Part shown: positions 19,323 through 28,183 of the stretch, piece by piece
How the letters are laid out: each line of letters starts with the position of its first letter
How positions within the stretch are numbered: the stretch's first letter is position 1
Source of the DNA: Litorimonas cladophorae
GTDB taxonomy: Bacteria > Pseudomonadota > Alphaproteobacteria > Caulobacterales > Maricaulaceae
NCBI RefSeq assembly: GCF_014652455.1
Contig: NZ_BMYV01000002.1
Coordinates: forward strand, 806,001 to 870,000
Reading direction: 5' to 3'
Length of the DNA: 64,000 nucleotides
Notes under the pieces: model-generated
The model's database searches: none
The model's input: only the letters and a program-made list of their open reading frames with translations
What the model was told of the DNA's origin: nothing
Made by a program: the position numbers and the translations under genes

Positions 19323-20303
19323 ATGGACCTAAGGAGTACAACGTTGACTAAAATTGTCACATTTAATGTCGAGGGTACTATCCCTGCGACCGATACGGTT
19401 CGAAAACGTCCTATCAGTGTGGTTATGGTCAGTTATATGACTGGACCTGCCTTAATCGAAGCCATCATGGCGGTGCTCGCTGATCGTGATGTTCATGAAT
19501 TGATCGTCGTCGACAATGGAAACACGGAGAGCGCTCGCGCTCGGCTTTCGGAGTTGACCGCGAAACGAAACCGCGTCCGATTTTTACAAGGACACGGAAA
19601 TATTGGCTTTGCTCGTGCCTGCAATTACGGTGCGAAATTGGCGACAGGGCACTACCTTCTGTTTTTAAACCCGGATGCTGTCATTACGTCGGGCGCGGCC
19701 CGCCAGCTTGCAAATGCAGGGGATTGTTTGGTTGAGCCGTGGATTACTGGCGGATTGCTCCGTGACGAAACGGGCAAAGAACAACGCGGTGCGCGGCGCC
19801 GTGCACTGACGCCTCTTTCTGCGTTGGTCGGGTTCTTGCCCATCCTGGAAGTTATCCCAGGTTTACGGTCAATTCACCGCGAGACCGACGAACTACCCAA
19901 ACACACGGTTCAAATTGATACGATCTCTGGGGCGTGTCTTATGACGGATCGGCCCAGCTTTGATAAAATGGGCGGTTTTGATGAGCGTTATTTCCTTCAT
20001 GTGGAAGATATAGAAATATGCCGCCGTGCACGTCAGTTGGGCGGACAGGTCGCGTTTGTACCCGGTGCGACGGTTATGCACTATGGCTCGACCTCTAATG
20101 CGCCTCGCATTTGGATCGAAAAAGAAAAACTCAAAGGCTTCTTACGATATTTTTGGCACTACCAACCGGGACCTATGTCGAAAATTTTAACGGTCTTGGC
20201 GGCGCCGTTTATGGCGGCAGCTATTCTGGGGCGGGCCTATCTTCTTTCGCTTCGGGGGGCGATGACACGCGAGGGTCCGCGCAAGGCACCTCCCGCAAAA
20301 TAA
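19323..20303 (+). CDS. GT2 glycosyltransferase, rhamnosyltransferase-like
   Basis: About 326 residues with a GT-A fold. The nucleotide-binding strand is ISVVMVSYM, followed by LIVVDNGN and FLNPDAVI in place of a DxD motif, then the acceptor region GGFDERYFLHVEDIEICRR, typical of WbbL-like rhamnosyltransferases. A hydrophobic C-terminal segment may attach it to the membrane. The ATG at 19323 is listed, but a TTG at 19344 has a much better ribosome site (AAGGAG at 19331-19336) and may be the true start. Its 3' end overlaps the convergent ArnT-like gene by 83 bases. rfbC/rfbD in this window could supply its sugar. Confidence 0.85.
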   Translation: MDLRSTTLTKIVTFNVEGTIPATDTVRKRPISVVMVSYMTGPALIEAIMAVLADRDVHELIVVDNGNTESARARLSELTAKRNRVRFLQGHGNIGFARACNYGAKLATGHYLLFLNPDAVITSGAARQLANAGDCLVEPWITGGLLRDETGKEQRGARRRALTPLSALVGFLPILEVIPGLRSIHRETDELPKHTVQIDTISGACLMTDRPSFDKMGGFDERYFLHVEDIEICRRARQLGGQVAFVPGATVMHYGSTSNAPRIWIEKEKLKGFLRYFWHYQPGPMSKILTVLAAPFMAAAILGRAYLLSLRGAMTREGPRKAPPAK

Positions 20304-21936
20304 TCAATTCTACAGCGCGCCCTTTGGAGTAATTATACCCAGCGATAGGCTCTGACGTCTCTAGGCAGTTCTCTCTTGTTGCTGCTGAAGCCTCGAGCTC
20401 GTGATAGATCAAAGCTTTCTCCCGCTGCATTAAATCCAGAATAATGAGCTGGCTTTTTGACAGGTCAGGAGCGTCGCCTTTCACATTTATCTCTGTTCCT
20501 ACATGATAGACGAGGCTGGGCTCTGTATAATGGGGGCTGTGAATGTCACGAGGGGAAATATCTGGCGCAAACTTTGTAATGGCTTCGGCGACGCGCTCTG
20601 AAGCATTAAAAGCGTCTATATTGGGTAAAATATAGCCATAAGCTCCAATCATAGCGACCATAGATGCAAATAGAGCCGATCCCAAAGAGAAGCCTGTTTT
20701 CCCCGCCCAGAGGCAGAAGGCTGCAATGATCGCGGCCAATCCCGCAATCCCACAAATTGCGTAGCTCACCCACATTGTATCCGTAGGTCCATATTGGCTC
20801 TGGCCAAAAAGGACGATGCCCAGCGTGAGGGTTGTGGAAACGAGGAAAACCAAACCGCTGACGAAACGCGAAACACTGAAACCTCTGACATGTTTAAGGG
20901 TCAATATTGCTGCGCCCATCATTAGGCAAAGGACGGGGAAGACGGGCAACCCGTAATGCGGCAGTTTTGTTGGCATAATCTCGATGATCACCCAGAACGG
21001 CACGGCCCAGGACAAGCAGAAACGCATTGCCCGCGTCACCGTTGTCTCGCTGCCTGAACGAACGGCTTTCACCGCGTAAACAAGTCCAGGCAGGAGAAAG
21101 AGACTGGCGGGCCAAAGCGTTGCCCAAATGAGCAAACTATGTGTTCCTGGCGGCGCTCCATGGCTCTCCTGACCTGACACGATTTTGCCGCCTAAATCGT
21201 TGCCGAGACTTTCTGCGAAGAATGCACCTTCGGTTACAAAATACATGGCGACAGCCCAAGGTAACCACATCAGAATAAAGACTAAAATAGCGCCCCAATT
21301 CAACAATGATTGCGCCCATTTTAGATTTCGCTCCCACGCCCATAGGCTACCGAGGGTGAGGGCTATCAACATTGGTCCAATGGGACCTTTGATCATAATT
21401 GATGCGCCTAGGGCAATCCAGATAACCCAAACCTCGCGCCGCCCACCGCCATTCCTTAGACGCCCCAACCCGGCAAAAATCACGGTTGTTGATGCACAGA
21501 GCAGGGCGTCTGTCTTGGCGATGTGTCCTTCGAAAACGAAAATAAATGATGTTGCTAAAAGCGCAGCTGCGATCACGGCGGCTTTTCGGCCGACCATCTG
21601 CAAGCCGCCCCAATAGAGTGCGAGGATTGTCAGAAGCGCACCCAAGACGGAGGGCAGGCGTTGCGCCCAAATTTTCCGCGTATCGTCTTGAGAAAATGTT
21701 TTGATCATGGCCGTTTGAGCCCAATAGACGCCGGCCGGCTTCTTGTTGCGCGCCTCGTCTTGAAATCGAATGTTCAGTAAATCGCCGCTTTCAGCCATTT
21801 GCACGCTGGCTTGAGCATAGCGGGCTTCATCGCGATCAATGACAGGTAAACTCGCCAAACCAGGCAAAACCATCGCGAGGGTTAGCAGGAAAAGCATCAC
21901 GATGTGCGAACGGCGCTTATTTAAAGATCCCAGCAT
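20221..21936 (-). CDS. ArnT-like GT-C (PMT family) glycosyltransferase
   Basis: A 571-residue integral membrane enzyme with about twelve hydrophobic helices and a soluble C-terminal part. The first periplasmic loop has VIDRDEARYAQASVQM, the acidic catalytic motif of the PMT/ArnT superfamily, followed by GDLLNIRFQDEARNKKPAGVYW split over the loop. These enzymes transfer a sugar from an undecaprenyl- or dolichyl-phosphate carrier to lipid A, protein or glycan. The divergent gene at 22018 encodes the matching kind of polyprenyl-phosphate sugar transferase, so the two probably act in sequence. The C-terminus overlaps the convergent GT2 gene. Confidence 0.88.
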   Translation of the reverse strand: MLGSLNKRRSHIVMLFLLTLAMVLPGLASLPVIDRDEARYAQASVQMAESGDLLNIRFQDEARNKKPAGVYWAQTAMIKTFSQDDTRKIWAQRLPSVLGALLTILALYWGGLQMVGRKAAVIAAALLATSFIFVFEGHIAKTDALLCASTTVIFAGLGRLRNGGGRREVWVIWIALGASIMIKGPIGPMLIALTLGSLWAWERNLKWAQSLLNWGAILVFILMWLPWAVAMYFVTEGAFFAESLGNDLGGKIVSGQESHGAPPGTHSLLIWATLWPASLFLLPGLVYAVKAVRSGSETTVTRAMRFCLSWAVPFWVIIEIMPTKLPHYGLPVFPVLCLMMGAAILTLKHVRGFSVSRFVSGLVFLVSTTLTLGIVLFGQSQYGPTDTMWVSYAICGIAGLAAIIAAFCLWAGKTGFSLGSALFASMVAMIGAYGYILPNIDAFNASERVAEAITKFAPDISPRDIHSPHYTEPSLVYHVGTEINVKGDAPDLSKSQLIILDLMQREKALIYHELEASAATRENCLETSEPIAGYNYSKGRAVELIILREVPCADPRVSSPPEAKEDRPAPE

Positions 21937-22017
21937 AAGGGCGACTACCCTATCGGGTGAATTTGCAAAAGTGTTTTCGCCTTTGATGAACTCGTAATTT
22001 CATGACATGAGGCGACT

Positions 22018-22776
22018 ATGTCAATTGATCAAAATAATACCGAGTCCCGCGCTGTGCCGCATATTTCCGTTGTGGTGCCTGCCTATAATGAGGCTGAGAA
22101 TGTGGAGAACTTGGCTCGGGAAATTTCAAACGCCTTATCTGATGTGCCTTATGAGATGATTTTTATCGATGATGCCTCATCGGATGAGACAAAATCCGTT
22201 CTGATGGGTATGAAATCTCGCTTCCCCAATCTCCGCGTTTTGGCCCATCGAGAGAATGCTGGGCAATCCCGTGGTGTTCGCACTGGCGTCCGTGCGGCGC
22301 TGGCGCCTGTGATCGCGACTTTGGACAGCGATGGTCAGAATGACCCAGCTGATATTCCAGCGTTATTTTCTCAACTCACGCGGGAGGGCGCGCCGGAAAC
22401 ATTGGCAATGGTCGGCGGACGTCGCGCAAAACGTATCGATTCTGCCGCCAAAAAGATTGCTTCTCGTTTTGGCAATGGTGTGCGCAAGAAACTGTTGAAA
22501 GACGAGGCCGATGACACGGGTTGCGGCTTAAAAGTCTTTAAGCGGGACGCGTTTTTAGACCTTCCCTACTTTGACCATATTCACCGCTATATCCCTGCCC
22601 TGATGTTGCGCGAAGGCTATCAGATCGAATTTTGCGATGTGAACCATCGCGCCCGCGAATTTGGCGTCAGTAAATATACCAATTTCGGCCGTTTAAAGGT
22701 CTCAATCGCGGATCTACGTGGCGTTATCTGGCTCCGCAGTCGAATGAGACTACCGGGCGGCGTCGACGAACTCTAA
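22018..22776 (+). CDS. GT2 polyprenyl-phosphate sugar transferase (DPM1-like)
   Basis: A 252-residue soluble GT-A enzyme with ISVVVPAYNEAENV, FIDDASSDET, the DxD motif in TLDSDGQNDPADIP, and GCGLKVFKRD followed by HRAREFGVSKY, the classic dolichyl/undecaprenyl-phosphate mannosyltransferase-like pattern. It lacks C-terminal membrane helices, unlike ArnC. It would load a sugar on undecaprenyl phosphate for the adjacent ArnT-like enzyme. The start has a GAGGCGACT sequence before the ATG. Confidence 0.9.
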   Translation: MSIDQNNTESRAVPHISVVVPAYNEAENVENLAREISNALSDVPYEMIFIDDASSDETKSVLMGMKSRFPNLRVLAHRENAGQSRGVRTGVRAALAPVIATLDSDGQNDPADIPALFSQLTREGAPETLAMVGGRRAKRIDSAAKKIASRFGNGVRKKLLKDEADDTGCGLKVFKRDAFLDLPYFDHIHRYIPALMLREGYQIEFCDVNHRAREFGVSKYTNFGRLKVSIADLRGVIWLRSRMRLPGGVDEL

Positions 22777-22863
22777 CGGACGCGGTCATTGCACGTCTGC
22801 TAGGGTTAACGCCTCGTAAACTATGGGCGGGTAGGATTTTCTTAACCTTATTGATTCGAGCCC

Positions 22864-23343
22864 TTGCGCCAAGCGCGAAGGGTTCTCTTCCGCCGAGAAA
22901 GCCCTGTGCGTTTTTTTACTGTCTTCCCGCTGATGATTATCCCTGTGGTGATCTATAATATTCTCGCTTTAGGTGGGGCAGCGTTCTCAACGATTGAAGA
23001 AATGCGCCTGCGTCTAGACACGGATGTCTTTGCCTTGCCAATGACTAGCGGCGTGACATGGGATATTACACCAGGCCATGCTCTGATTGCGGGATCGCTC
23101 TTGATGCTGTTCTTCGAACTAATAAAGTCGACAGGCATTGGTCGAGCCGCTGTCATGAACCATGCATTTTCCCTTGTGTTATTTATCGTGTGTTTGGTGG
23201 AGTTTCTTCTCTTGCCGGCCTTCGCGACTTCAGTGTTCTTCCTGATCATGGTTATGACATTATTAGATGTTATGGCGGGATTCATGGTGACCATCGCGGC
23301 AGCGCGCCGCGATTTTGCGGTCGCGGATGGATATGGGGACTGA
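22864..23343 (+). CDS. four-helix membrane protein, function unknown
   Basis: Up to 159 residues with a basic N-terminus (RRVLFRRESPVR), four hydrophobic segments and a soluble stretch after the first (about residues 40-70). Pattern and hydrophobicity suggest a real gene, but the start is uncertain: the frame opens with TTG at 22864, a GTG lies at 22909 and the first ATG is 23 residues in. The last loop (ITIAAARRDF-like) is basic, giving a cytoplasmic C-terminus. Position after the DPM-like gene suggests a role in glycan transfer or an unrelated envelope role; I do not recognise a family. Confidence 0.6.
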   Translation: MRQARRVLFRRESPVRFFTVFPLMIIPVVIYNILALGGAAFSTIEEMRLRLDTDVFALPMTSGVTWDITPGHALIAGSLLMLFFELIKSTGIGRAAVMNHAFSLVLFIVCLVEFLLLPAFATSVFFLIMVMTLLDVMAGFMVTIAAARRDFAVADGYGD

Positions 23344-23397
23344 TTCTGTGAATCTTAAGAAGTGCACCGTAGGTTGTATTTATGGTGGGTGCTGAAT

Positions 23398-25089
23398 ATG
23401 AATAAGAACGTCACAAAAGGTGACCGACTCGCGCGCATTGCCGGAGTCTGGAGCAAAGATGTCGCATTATCTCTGATGCGGGCTGCCCCCTTTCGGATAA
23501 CCGATCGAACAATACTTCATTTTGAACCACATGCTCAGGCCGCAGATGTACTTTGCAGCTCCTCAGGCCAAATTCCCAATGTGCTTGTAGATTGGAACTA
23601 CCGTCTGAAGGGGGAAGATGTACGAGCGCGCCAAAAAGCGATGCGTCGCCTGACTTGGGATGGTGCAGAATACAAACTAACCTACCAATGGAGAACGGAC
23701 CAAGGCGAAGAAATCTGGCTAGAAGAGCAAGGCCGTCGTAAATCGGGACTTGGGGACATACCAACCGAAATCGAAGGAGTCATACGTAATGTAACGTCTC
23801 GACGACGGGTAGAAAATCGAACAGCATTTTTGGCAACTCATGATGATTTGACATCCGTTTCCAATGCGGCGGCGACAGAGAAATCGCTCGACCATTTGGC
23901 CGCTTTGACCAATCGCCAACGTGGGGAAGGCGCCCTACTTCGTTTGCGTCTCACAAATCTTTCCGACATCAATGCGGTTTACGGTTTCGAGACAGGGGAT
24001 CGTTTGCTTATTGAATTTGCGCGTCGTTTGTCTCAAATTGTTCGAGCACCGGATGTTCTAGGTCGAATCGGCGGCGCAGACTTCGGCCTTGTTCTTTACG
24101 GTTCCACCGCGGAAGATGTGCGCGCAATTGCAAAACGTCTTTTCTTTCTCCTTGAAAACTCTCCTGTTCAAACCCCGCATGGCGGTCTATATGGAGAATT
24201 TTCCGCAAGTTCTACGCAAATGCGAGTTCAAGCGAGTTCTGCAAGTGAAGCGTTAAGTCAAACCGAATTTGCGATAGAGGACGCTCGACCATCCGAAATA
24301 AAGGCCTTTGTCGAAACTATGGCCATGGATACTTTGCGTACCCGTCAGGAAACGACCGCAGATGATATTCTCAACGCGCTGAACCAGCGCCGTATTCAGT
24401 TAGCCTATCAGCCTATAATAGAGACGAAAACATCCCGACTTCACCATTACGAAGCTCTGCTTCGCTTGCGGCGCGAAGATGGCGAAGTCGTCAGCGCTGG
24501 TCGGTTCATTATGGCCGCGGAACGGTTAGGTTTGGTGCATCTATTGGACCGCCGTGCTCTAGAATTGGCCGCAGAGACTTTGGCGACTGAGCCAGATGTG
24601 CACCTGGCCCTGAACGTCTCCGCAGGCACTGTTAAAGACGTCACAGCTGCCTCGGAATACATAGCTGCCCTAAAAGCGCTTGGCCCAGCGGCTGAACGTG
24701 TAACTTTGGAATTGACCGAGACCGTGGCATTAGATGACCCTGCCATGGCCAGCGAATTCTCAAATGAAGTTCGCGCTATTGGATGTGAATTCGCAATCGA
24801 TGATTTTGGCTCTGGCTACACAACCTTCCGCAACCTGATGGCCATTGAGGCTGATATGATCAAGATCGACGGTACTCTAATTGAGGGTATTGCCTCCGAT
24901 CCGAACAAGCAGACTTTCGTGCGTATGATGGTCGATCTGGCCCAAACCTTCAGCGTGAAAACTGTCGCGGAAATGGTCGACGACCGTGCCGATGCCGATA
25001 TTTTGCGGCGTTTAGGCGTGGATTACCTGCAGGGCTTCATGTTTGGCGTTCCTTCCGCTGCACCAAGCTGGCAAAAGCGAGCGTCTTGA
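23398..25089 (+). CDS. PAS-GGDEF-EAL protein, probable c-di-GMP phosphodiesterase
   Basis: A 563-residue cytoplasmic protein. A PAS-like segment (about residues 20-135) precedes a GGDEF domain whose active site reads GGADF (225-229), missing the metal-binding Asp-Glu pair, so cyclase activity is unlikely. The EAL domain looks intact: EALLR (352-356), ELTET, IDDFGSGYTTF, MIKIDG, TVAEMV and YLQGFMFG. It should hydrolyse c-di-GMP, with the degenerate GGDEF perhaps binding GTP as a regulator (inference). The ATG at 23398 was chosen; an upstream GTG would add twelve residues without homology. No motility gene is adjacent. Confidence 0.88.
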   Translation: MNKNVTKGDRLARIAGVWSKDVALSLMRAAPFRITDRTILHFEPHAQAADVLCSSSGQIPNVLVDWNYRLKGEDVRARQKAMRRLTWDGAEYKLTYQWRTDQGEEIWLEEQGRRKSGLGDIPTEIEGVIRNVTSRRRVENRTAFLATHDDLTSVSNAAATEKSLDHLAALTNRQRGEGALLRLRLTNLSDINAVYGFETGDRLLIEFARRLSQIVRAPDVLGRIGGADFGLVLYGSTAEDVRAIAKRLFFLLENSPVQTPHGGLYGEFSASSTQMRVQASSASEALSQTEFAIEDARPSEIKAFVETMAMDTLRTRQETTADDILNALNQRRIQLAYQPIIETKTSRLHHYEALLRLRREDGEVVSAGRFIMAAERLGLVHLLDRRALELAAETLATEPDVHLALNVSAGTVKDVTAASEYIAALKALGPAAERVTLELTETVALDDPAMASEFSNEVRAIGCEFAIDDFGSGYTTFRNLMAIEADMIKIDGTLIEGIASDPNKQTFVRMMVDLAQTFSVKTVAEMVDDRADADILRRLGVDYLQGFMFGVPSAAPSWQKRAS

Positions 25090-25103
25090 TTTAGACGACG
25101 CTT

Positions 25104-25868
25104 ATGCGTGAAACCGCGATAAGATTAGAACAATTCTACGCTAGCCCTCTGGGGGGGGCGGCACGAGATATGGCCGCTCGTCGTTTGTCGACACTTTGGC
25201 CTGATTTGTGCGGCTGCAATGTGTTGGGATATGGTTATACGTGGCCCTACCTTGCGCCATATGAGCCGAGTGCAAACCGCCTTGTTCTTGCGATGCCGGA
25301 AGGCCAAGGCGCGATTGCGCATCAGGGAAGGCGCGGCGTCGCGACAGTCCTGACACAGGGACAGGCATTACCCTTTTCGGATGCGACTTTTGACCGGATT
25401 TTAGCAGTCCATATGATGGAAGAATCCGAGACAACGGCCGCCACTCTTTCGGAGCTTTATCGCGTGCTCGCTCCCGAAGGGCGCATTGTTATTATCTGTG
25501 CCAACCGTTCAGGTATGTGGGCGCGGGCCGAAGGTTTACCTTTTGGTGCGGGAAGGCCTTATTCCAGACGACAACTCAAAGCGGCCTTGGCGCGGGCAAA
25601 ATTTATTCCGACCGTCGGGTCCAACGCGCTATATATTCCGCCGACATCCCTTTTAACGCGACCCAGCTTGCTGCGCGGTGCCGAACGGTTTGGGGAGACG
25701 GTTTGGCCACGTTTTTCTGGGCTAGTGCTTGTCGAAGCGATCAAGCGCCTTTATGCGCCATCTGACAATGGACACGCTCAAAAAGTGGCGCGTCCAAAAT
25801 TTTCTGGCGTTCCTGCGCTAAACAAAACGCATGTCAACAAAGGCGGCATAGGTAAGACTGATGTCTGA
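25104..25868 (+). CDS. class I SAM-dependent methyltransferase
   Basis: A 254-residue Methyltransf_11-type protein. Motif I is weak (CNVLGYGYTWPYL), but the ALPFSDATFDRILAVHMMEE segment and LYRVLAPEGRIVIICANR match motifs II and III. The substrate is unknown. The gene begins 14 bases after the EAL gene and its stop overlaps the chorismate mutase start by eight bases (25861-25868), so it is probably cotranscribed with tyrosine biosynthesis. The C-terminal 60 residues are basic and low in predicted structure. Confidence 0.83.
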   Translation: MRETAIRLEQFYASPLGGAARDMAARRLSTLWPDLCGCNVLGYGYTWPYLAPYEPSANRLVLAMPEGQGAIAHQGRRGVATVLTQGQALPFSDATFDRILAVHMMEESETTAATLSELYRVLAPEGRIVIICANRSGMWARAEGLPFGAGRPYSRRQLKAALARAKFIPTVGSNALYIPPTSLLTRPSLLRGAERFGETVWPRFSGLVLVEAIKRLYAPSDNGHAQKVARPKFSGVPALNKTHVNKGGIGKTDV

Positions 25869-26610
25869 AGACACTCCTGATATTGAAACGGTTAGACGCG
25901 AGATTGATCGTGTTGACACGGCCCTGCTAAAGTTGATCGCGGAGCGTCTGGAGCTCTCTGGACAAGTTCGGAAAGCTAAAGGTGGAATGCGGGTCTGGCG
26001 GCCATCGCGGGAAGATAGTCATGTTCGTCAACTTGCTCGCGCTGCGGAAGCCACGCCTGCGTCCTTAGTCTCCACGATTTGGGCTGAGCTCATGAGCGCA
26101 AGTCTTGCTGCTCAGGGCCCGATGCGGTTGCACGTCGCGTTAGAAGGGGATGTTCTTTCGAATTGGTCACTGGTTCGCGATCGGTTTGGTGCGGCGCTGG
26201 ATGTTTTGACCTATCCTACGACGAGTGCTGCGCTTGCAGCCTGTTACGCTGAAGGTGAGGGCGTTGCGGTCTTGCCGTCTCCTGCCCCACCTCCCGGTGG
26301 AATGGTCAGTTGGTGGACGGCGCTCGGCCCGGGAGGGGCAATGGAAGGTTTGCATATTCTTGCAGGTTTGCCGCGTACGGGGCGCCGAGATTGGCCTCGT
26401 GCCGTTGCGGTCGCGGATGTTGTTTTGACGCCGTCTGGTGCAGACCAAACGCTTCTTTGCGTGAAGGATCAAGACCTGCTGCCCGAAGGCGCAATTTTGA
26501 GAGCTGTCTCAGGAGACTTTCGTCTATATAGCTTGGACGGATTCCATGATCTGCCAGCCTCACCCACGCGCCGCGTCATCGGCTGCTTGCCTCGCCCTAT
26601 CGGGCAATAG
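25861..26610 (+). CDS. chorismate mutase with C-terminal extension
   Basis: A 249-residue protein. Residues 6-85 form an AroQ-type chorismate mutase (VRREIDRVDTALLKLIAERL with the active-site Arg, then RKAKGG and the RPSRE segment), converting chorismate to prephenate. The remaining 160 residues (MRLHVALEGDVLSNW onward) do not show the TRDF motif of prephenate dehydratase, although the weak two-lobed character resembles a decayed one. It lies directly before prephenate dehydrogenase, with 15 bases between, and so supplies its substrate. Confidence 0.85.
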   Translation: MSEDTPDIETVRREIDRVDTALLKLIAERLELSGQVRKAKGGMRVWRPSREDSHVRQLARAAEATPASLVSTIWAELMSASLAAQGPMRLHVALEGDVLSNWSLVRDRFGAALDVLTYPTTSAALAACYAEGEGVAVLPSPAPPPGGMVSWWTALGPGGAMEGLHILAGLPRTGRRDWPRAVAVADVVLTPSGADQTLLCVKDQDLLPEGAILRAVSGDFRLYSLDGFHDLPASPTRRVIGCLPRPIGQ

Positions 26611-26625
26611 AATTGGATTGAACGA

Positions 26626-27504
26626 ATGCGGTTTGAAACACTCTTGATTGTTGGCGGCGGTTTGATCGGAAGCTCCATTGCACGGGCGGCCCGTGCGAAG
26701 GACCAATGCAAAACTATCTATATCGCTGACACGTCCGAGGCGGCTTGCAAATCGATCACAGAGCTCGGAATTGCTGACGGTGTTGCAGATGGTCACGCGG
26801 ATCATTTCGCCGCGCAGGCTGACTTGGTCATTCTTTGTACGCCATCAGCGCGATTGGCGACGACTGCGATGAATTTAATGCCTTCCTTAAAAGCGGGTGC
26901 CGTTTTGACGGATGTGGGTTCGGTTAAAGGACATCTTGTCCAAGCTTTGGCAGGCCGTCTGCGGAAGGATATACATTTCGTTCCAGGTCACCCCATTGCG
27001 GGAACGGAGAATTCTGGTCCTGAAGCAGGTTTTGCAGAACTTTTCGAAAAACGCTGGTGCGTGCTTACCCCACCAAAGGGCACGAATGAAACCGCGGTTG
27101 CTGATCTGATCGCGTTTTGGAAAGGGTTGGGAAGCCTTGTGGAAGTTATGGACCCGTCGCGGCATGACATGGTTATGGCAACGACCTCGCATTTGCCCCA
27201 TTTGATTGCATACACGTTGGTTGGCACTGCCATCGATATGGAAACTGTCACCAACAAAGAAGTGGTGAAATTCTCCGCTGGCGGTTTCCGCGATTTCACC
27301 CGTATCGCGGCATCAGACCCTGTCATGTGGCGCGACGTATTTTTGACCAATAAGACCGCTACTTTAGAAATGGTGGACCGGTTTATCGAAGACCTGACGG
27401 CGCTGAAGCGTGCGATCCGATGGGACGACGGGGATATGCTGTTGGATAACTTTGCCAAAACACGGGATATTCGGCGCCGTATTTTGGATGCTGACAAAGA
27501 CTGA
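26626..27504 (+). CDS. tyrA: prephenate/arogenate dehydrogenase
   Basis: A 292-residue NAD(P)-dependent dehydrogenase. The Rossmann motif is GGGLIGSS (residues 10-17), DVGSVKG follows, and the substrate-binding His lies in PGHPIAGTENSG; SHLPHL gives the second conserved His. It oxidatively decarboxylates prephenate (to 4-hydroxyphenylpyruvate) or arogenate (to tyrosine); the two cannot be told apart here. It closes the methyltransferase-chorismate mutase-tyrA operon. Confidence 0.95.
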   Translation: MRFETLLIVGGGLIGSSIARAARAKDQCKTIYIADTSEAACKSITELGIADGVADGHADHFAAQADLVILCTPSARLATTAMNLMPSLKAGAVLTDVGSVKGHLVQALAGRLRKDIHFVPGHPIAGTENSGPEAGFAELFEKRWCVLTPPKGTNETAVADLIAFWKGLGSLVEVMDPSRHDMVMATTSHLPHLIAYTLVGTAIDMETVTNKEVVKFSAGGFRDFTRIAASDPVMWRDVFLTNKTATLEMVDRFIEDLTALKRAIRWDDGDMLLDNFAKTRDIRRRILDADKD

Positions 27505-27514
27505 CCACTGCGGT

Positions 27515-28183
27515 TTAGTTATTGGGCGACATCTCTAGCTCAGGTGAACCGATCTCTTTGTCACGCCCGCGCGTGAACGAGACGAGCAGTTTGCCATATT
27601 CCTGCGCGAGACGTTTGGTCCGATCTGCTGATTTGTACCAAGTTCGACTATCAGCGCGTTCAACGGGATAAGGGGTAATCCGTATGCGCCCAGCTGCTGA
27701 CGCAATTTCGACTTTGGCGCGGGGCATATGGTAAGAACTGGTCACCAAGATGATGTGATCATAGCCTAAAGCCTCGGCCCAATCGGCCGTTTCACGCGCA
27801 TTTCCAAAAGTATCTTTGGCTACATAGTCTAGATCCAAACAGCAGTCTGCCAAGTCATCTGATAATCCGGTCAACTCTTTGATCTGCGGCGGCGCATTGC
27901 TCTCGTGGACGCCCGAAATCAGGAGCCTCTCGCCTTTTTTGGCAGCAAGCAGATCGACACCGGCCTGTAGCCGCCCGCCACCTTTGCCTGTCCAAACGAC
28001 GATGCCGTCTGCAATGGGAACCTCTGTTGGGGGGCCTATTTTGTCGACATATTGGGCAAATGCGAGAAAGCCGCCGAACGCTAAAGACAAGGTACCGATA
28101 ATCAGAAATAGGAAAAATCGCGTCCAACCCCGTCTTTTGGTTTGGGGCTTGATATCTTTACGGTTTTTGGCCCTGCGCTTCAC
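27515..28183 (-). CDS. YdcF/DUF218-family membrane protein
   Basis: A 222-residue protein with one N-terminal signal anchor (about residues 23-45) and a periplasmic DUF218 domain: ADGIVVWTGKGGGRLQAG, then LLISGVH, NARETADWAE, and ILVTSSYHMPRA. These match the ElyC/YdcF family, linked to envelope polyisoprenoid metabolism in E. coli. Its start overlaps the ftsX stop by ATGA (28180-28183), so it belongs to the ftsE-ftsX-ydcF operon. Confidence 0.9.
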   Translation of the reverse strand: MKRRAKNRKDIKPQTKRRGWTRFFLFLIIGTLSLAFGGFLAFAQYVDKIGPPTEVPIADGIVVWTGKGGGRLQAGVDLLAAKKGERLLISGVHESNAPPQIKELTGLSDDLADCCLDLDYVAKDTFGNARETADWAEALGYDHIILVTSSYHMPRAKVEIASAAGRIRITPYPVERADSRTWYKSADRTKRLAQEYGKLLVSFTRGRDKEIGSPELEMSPNN

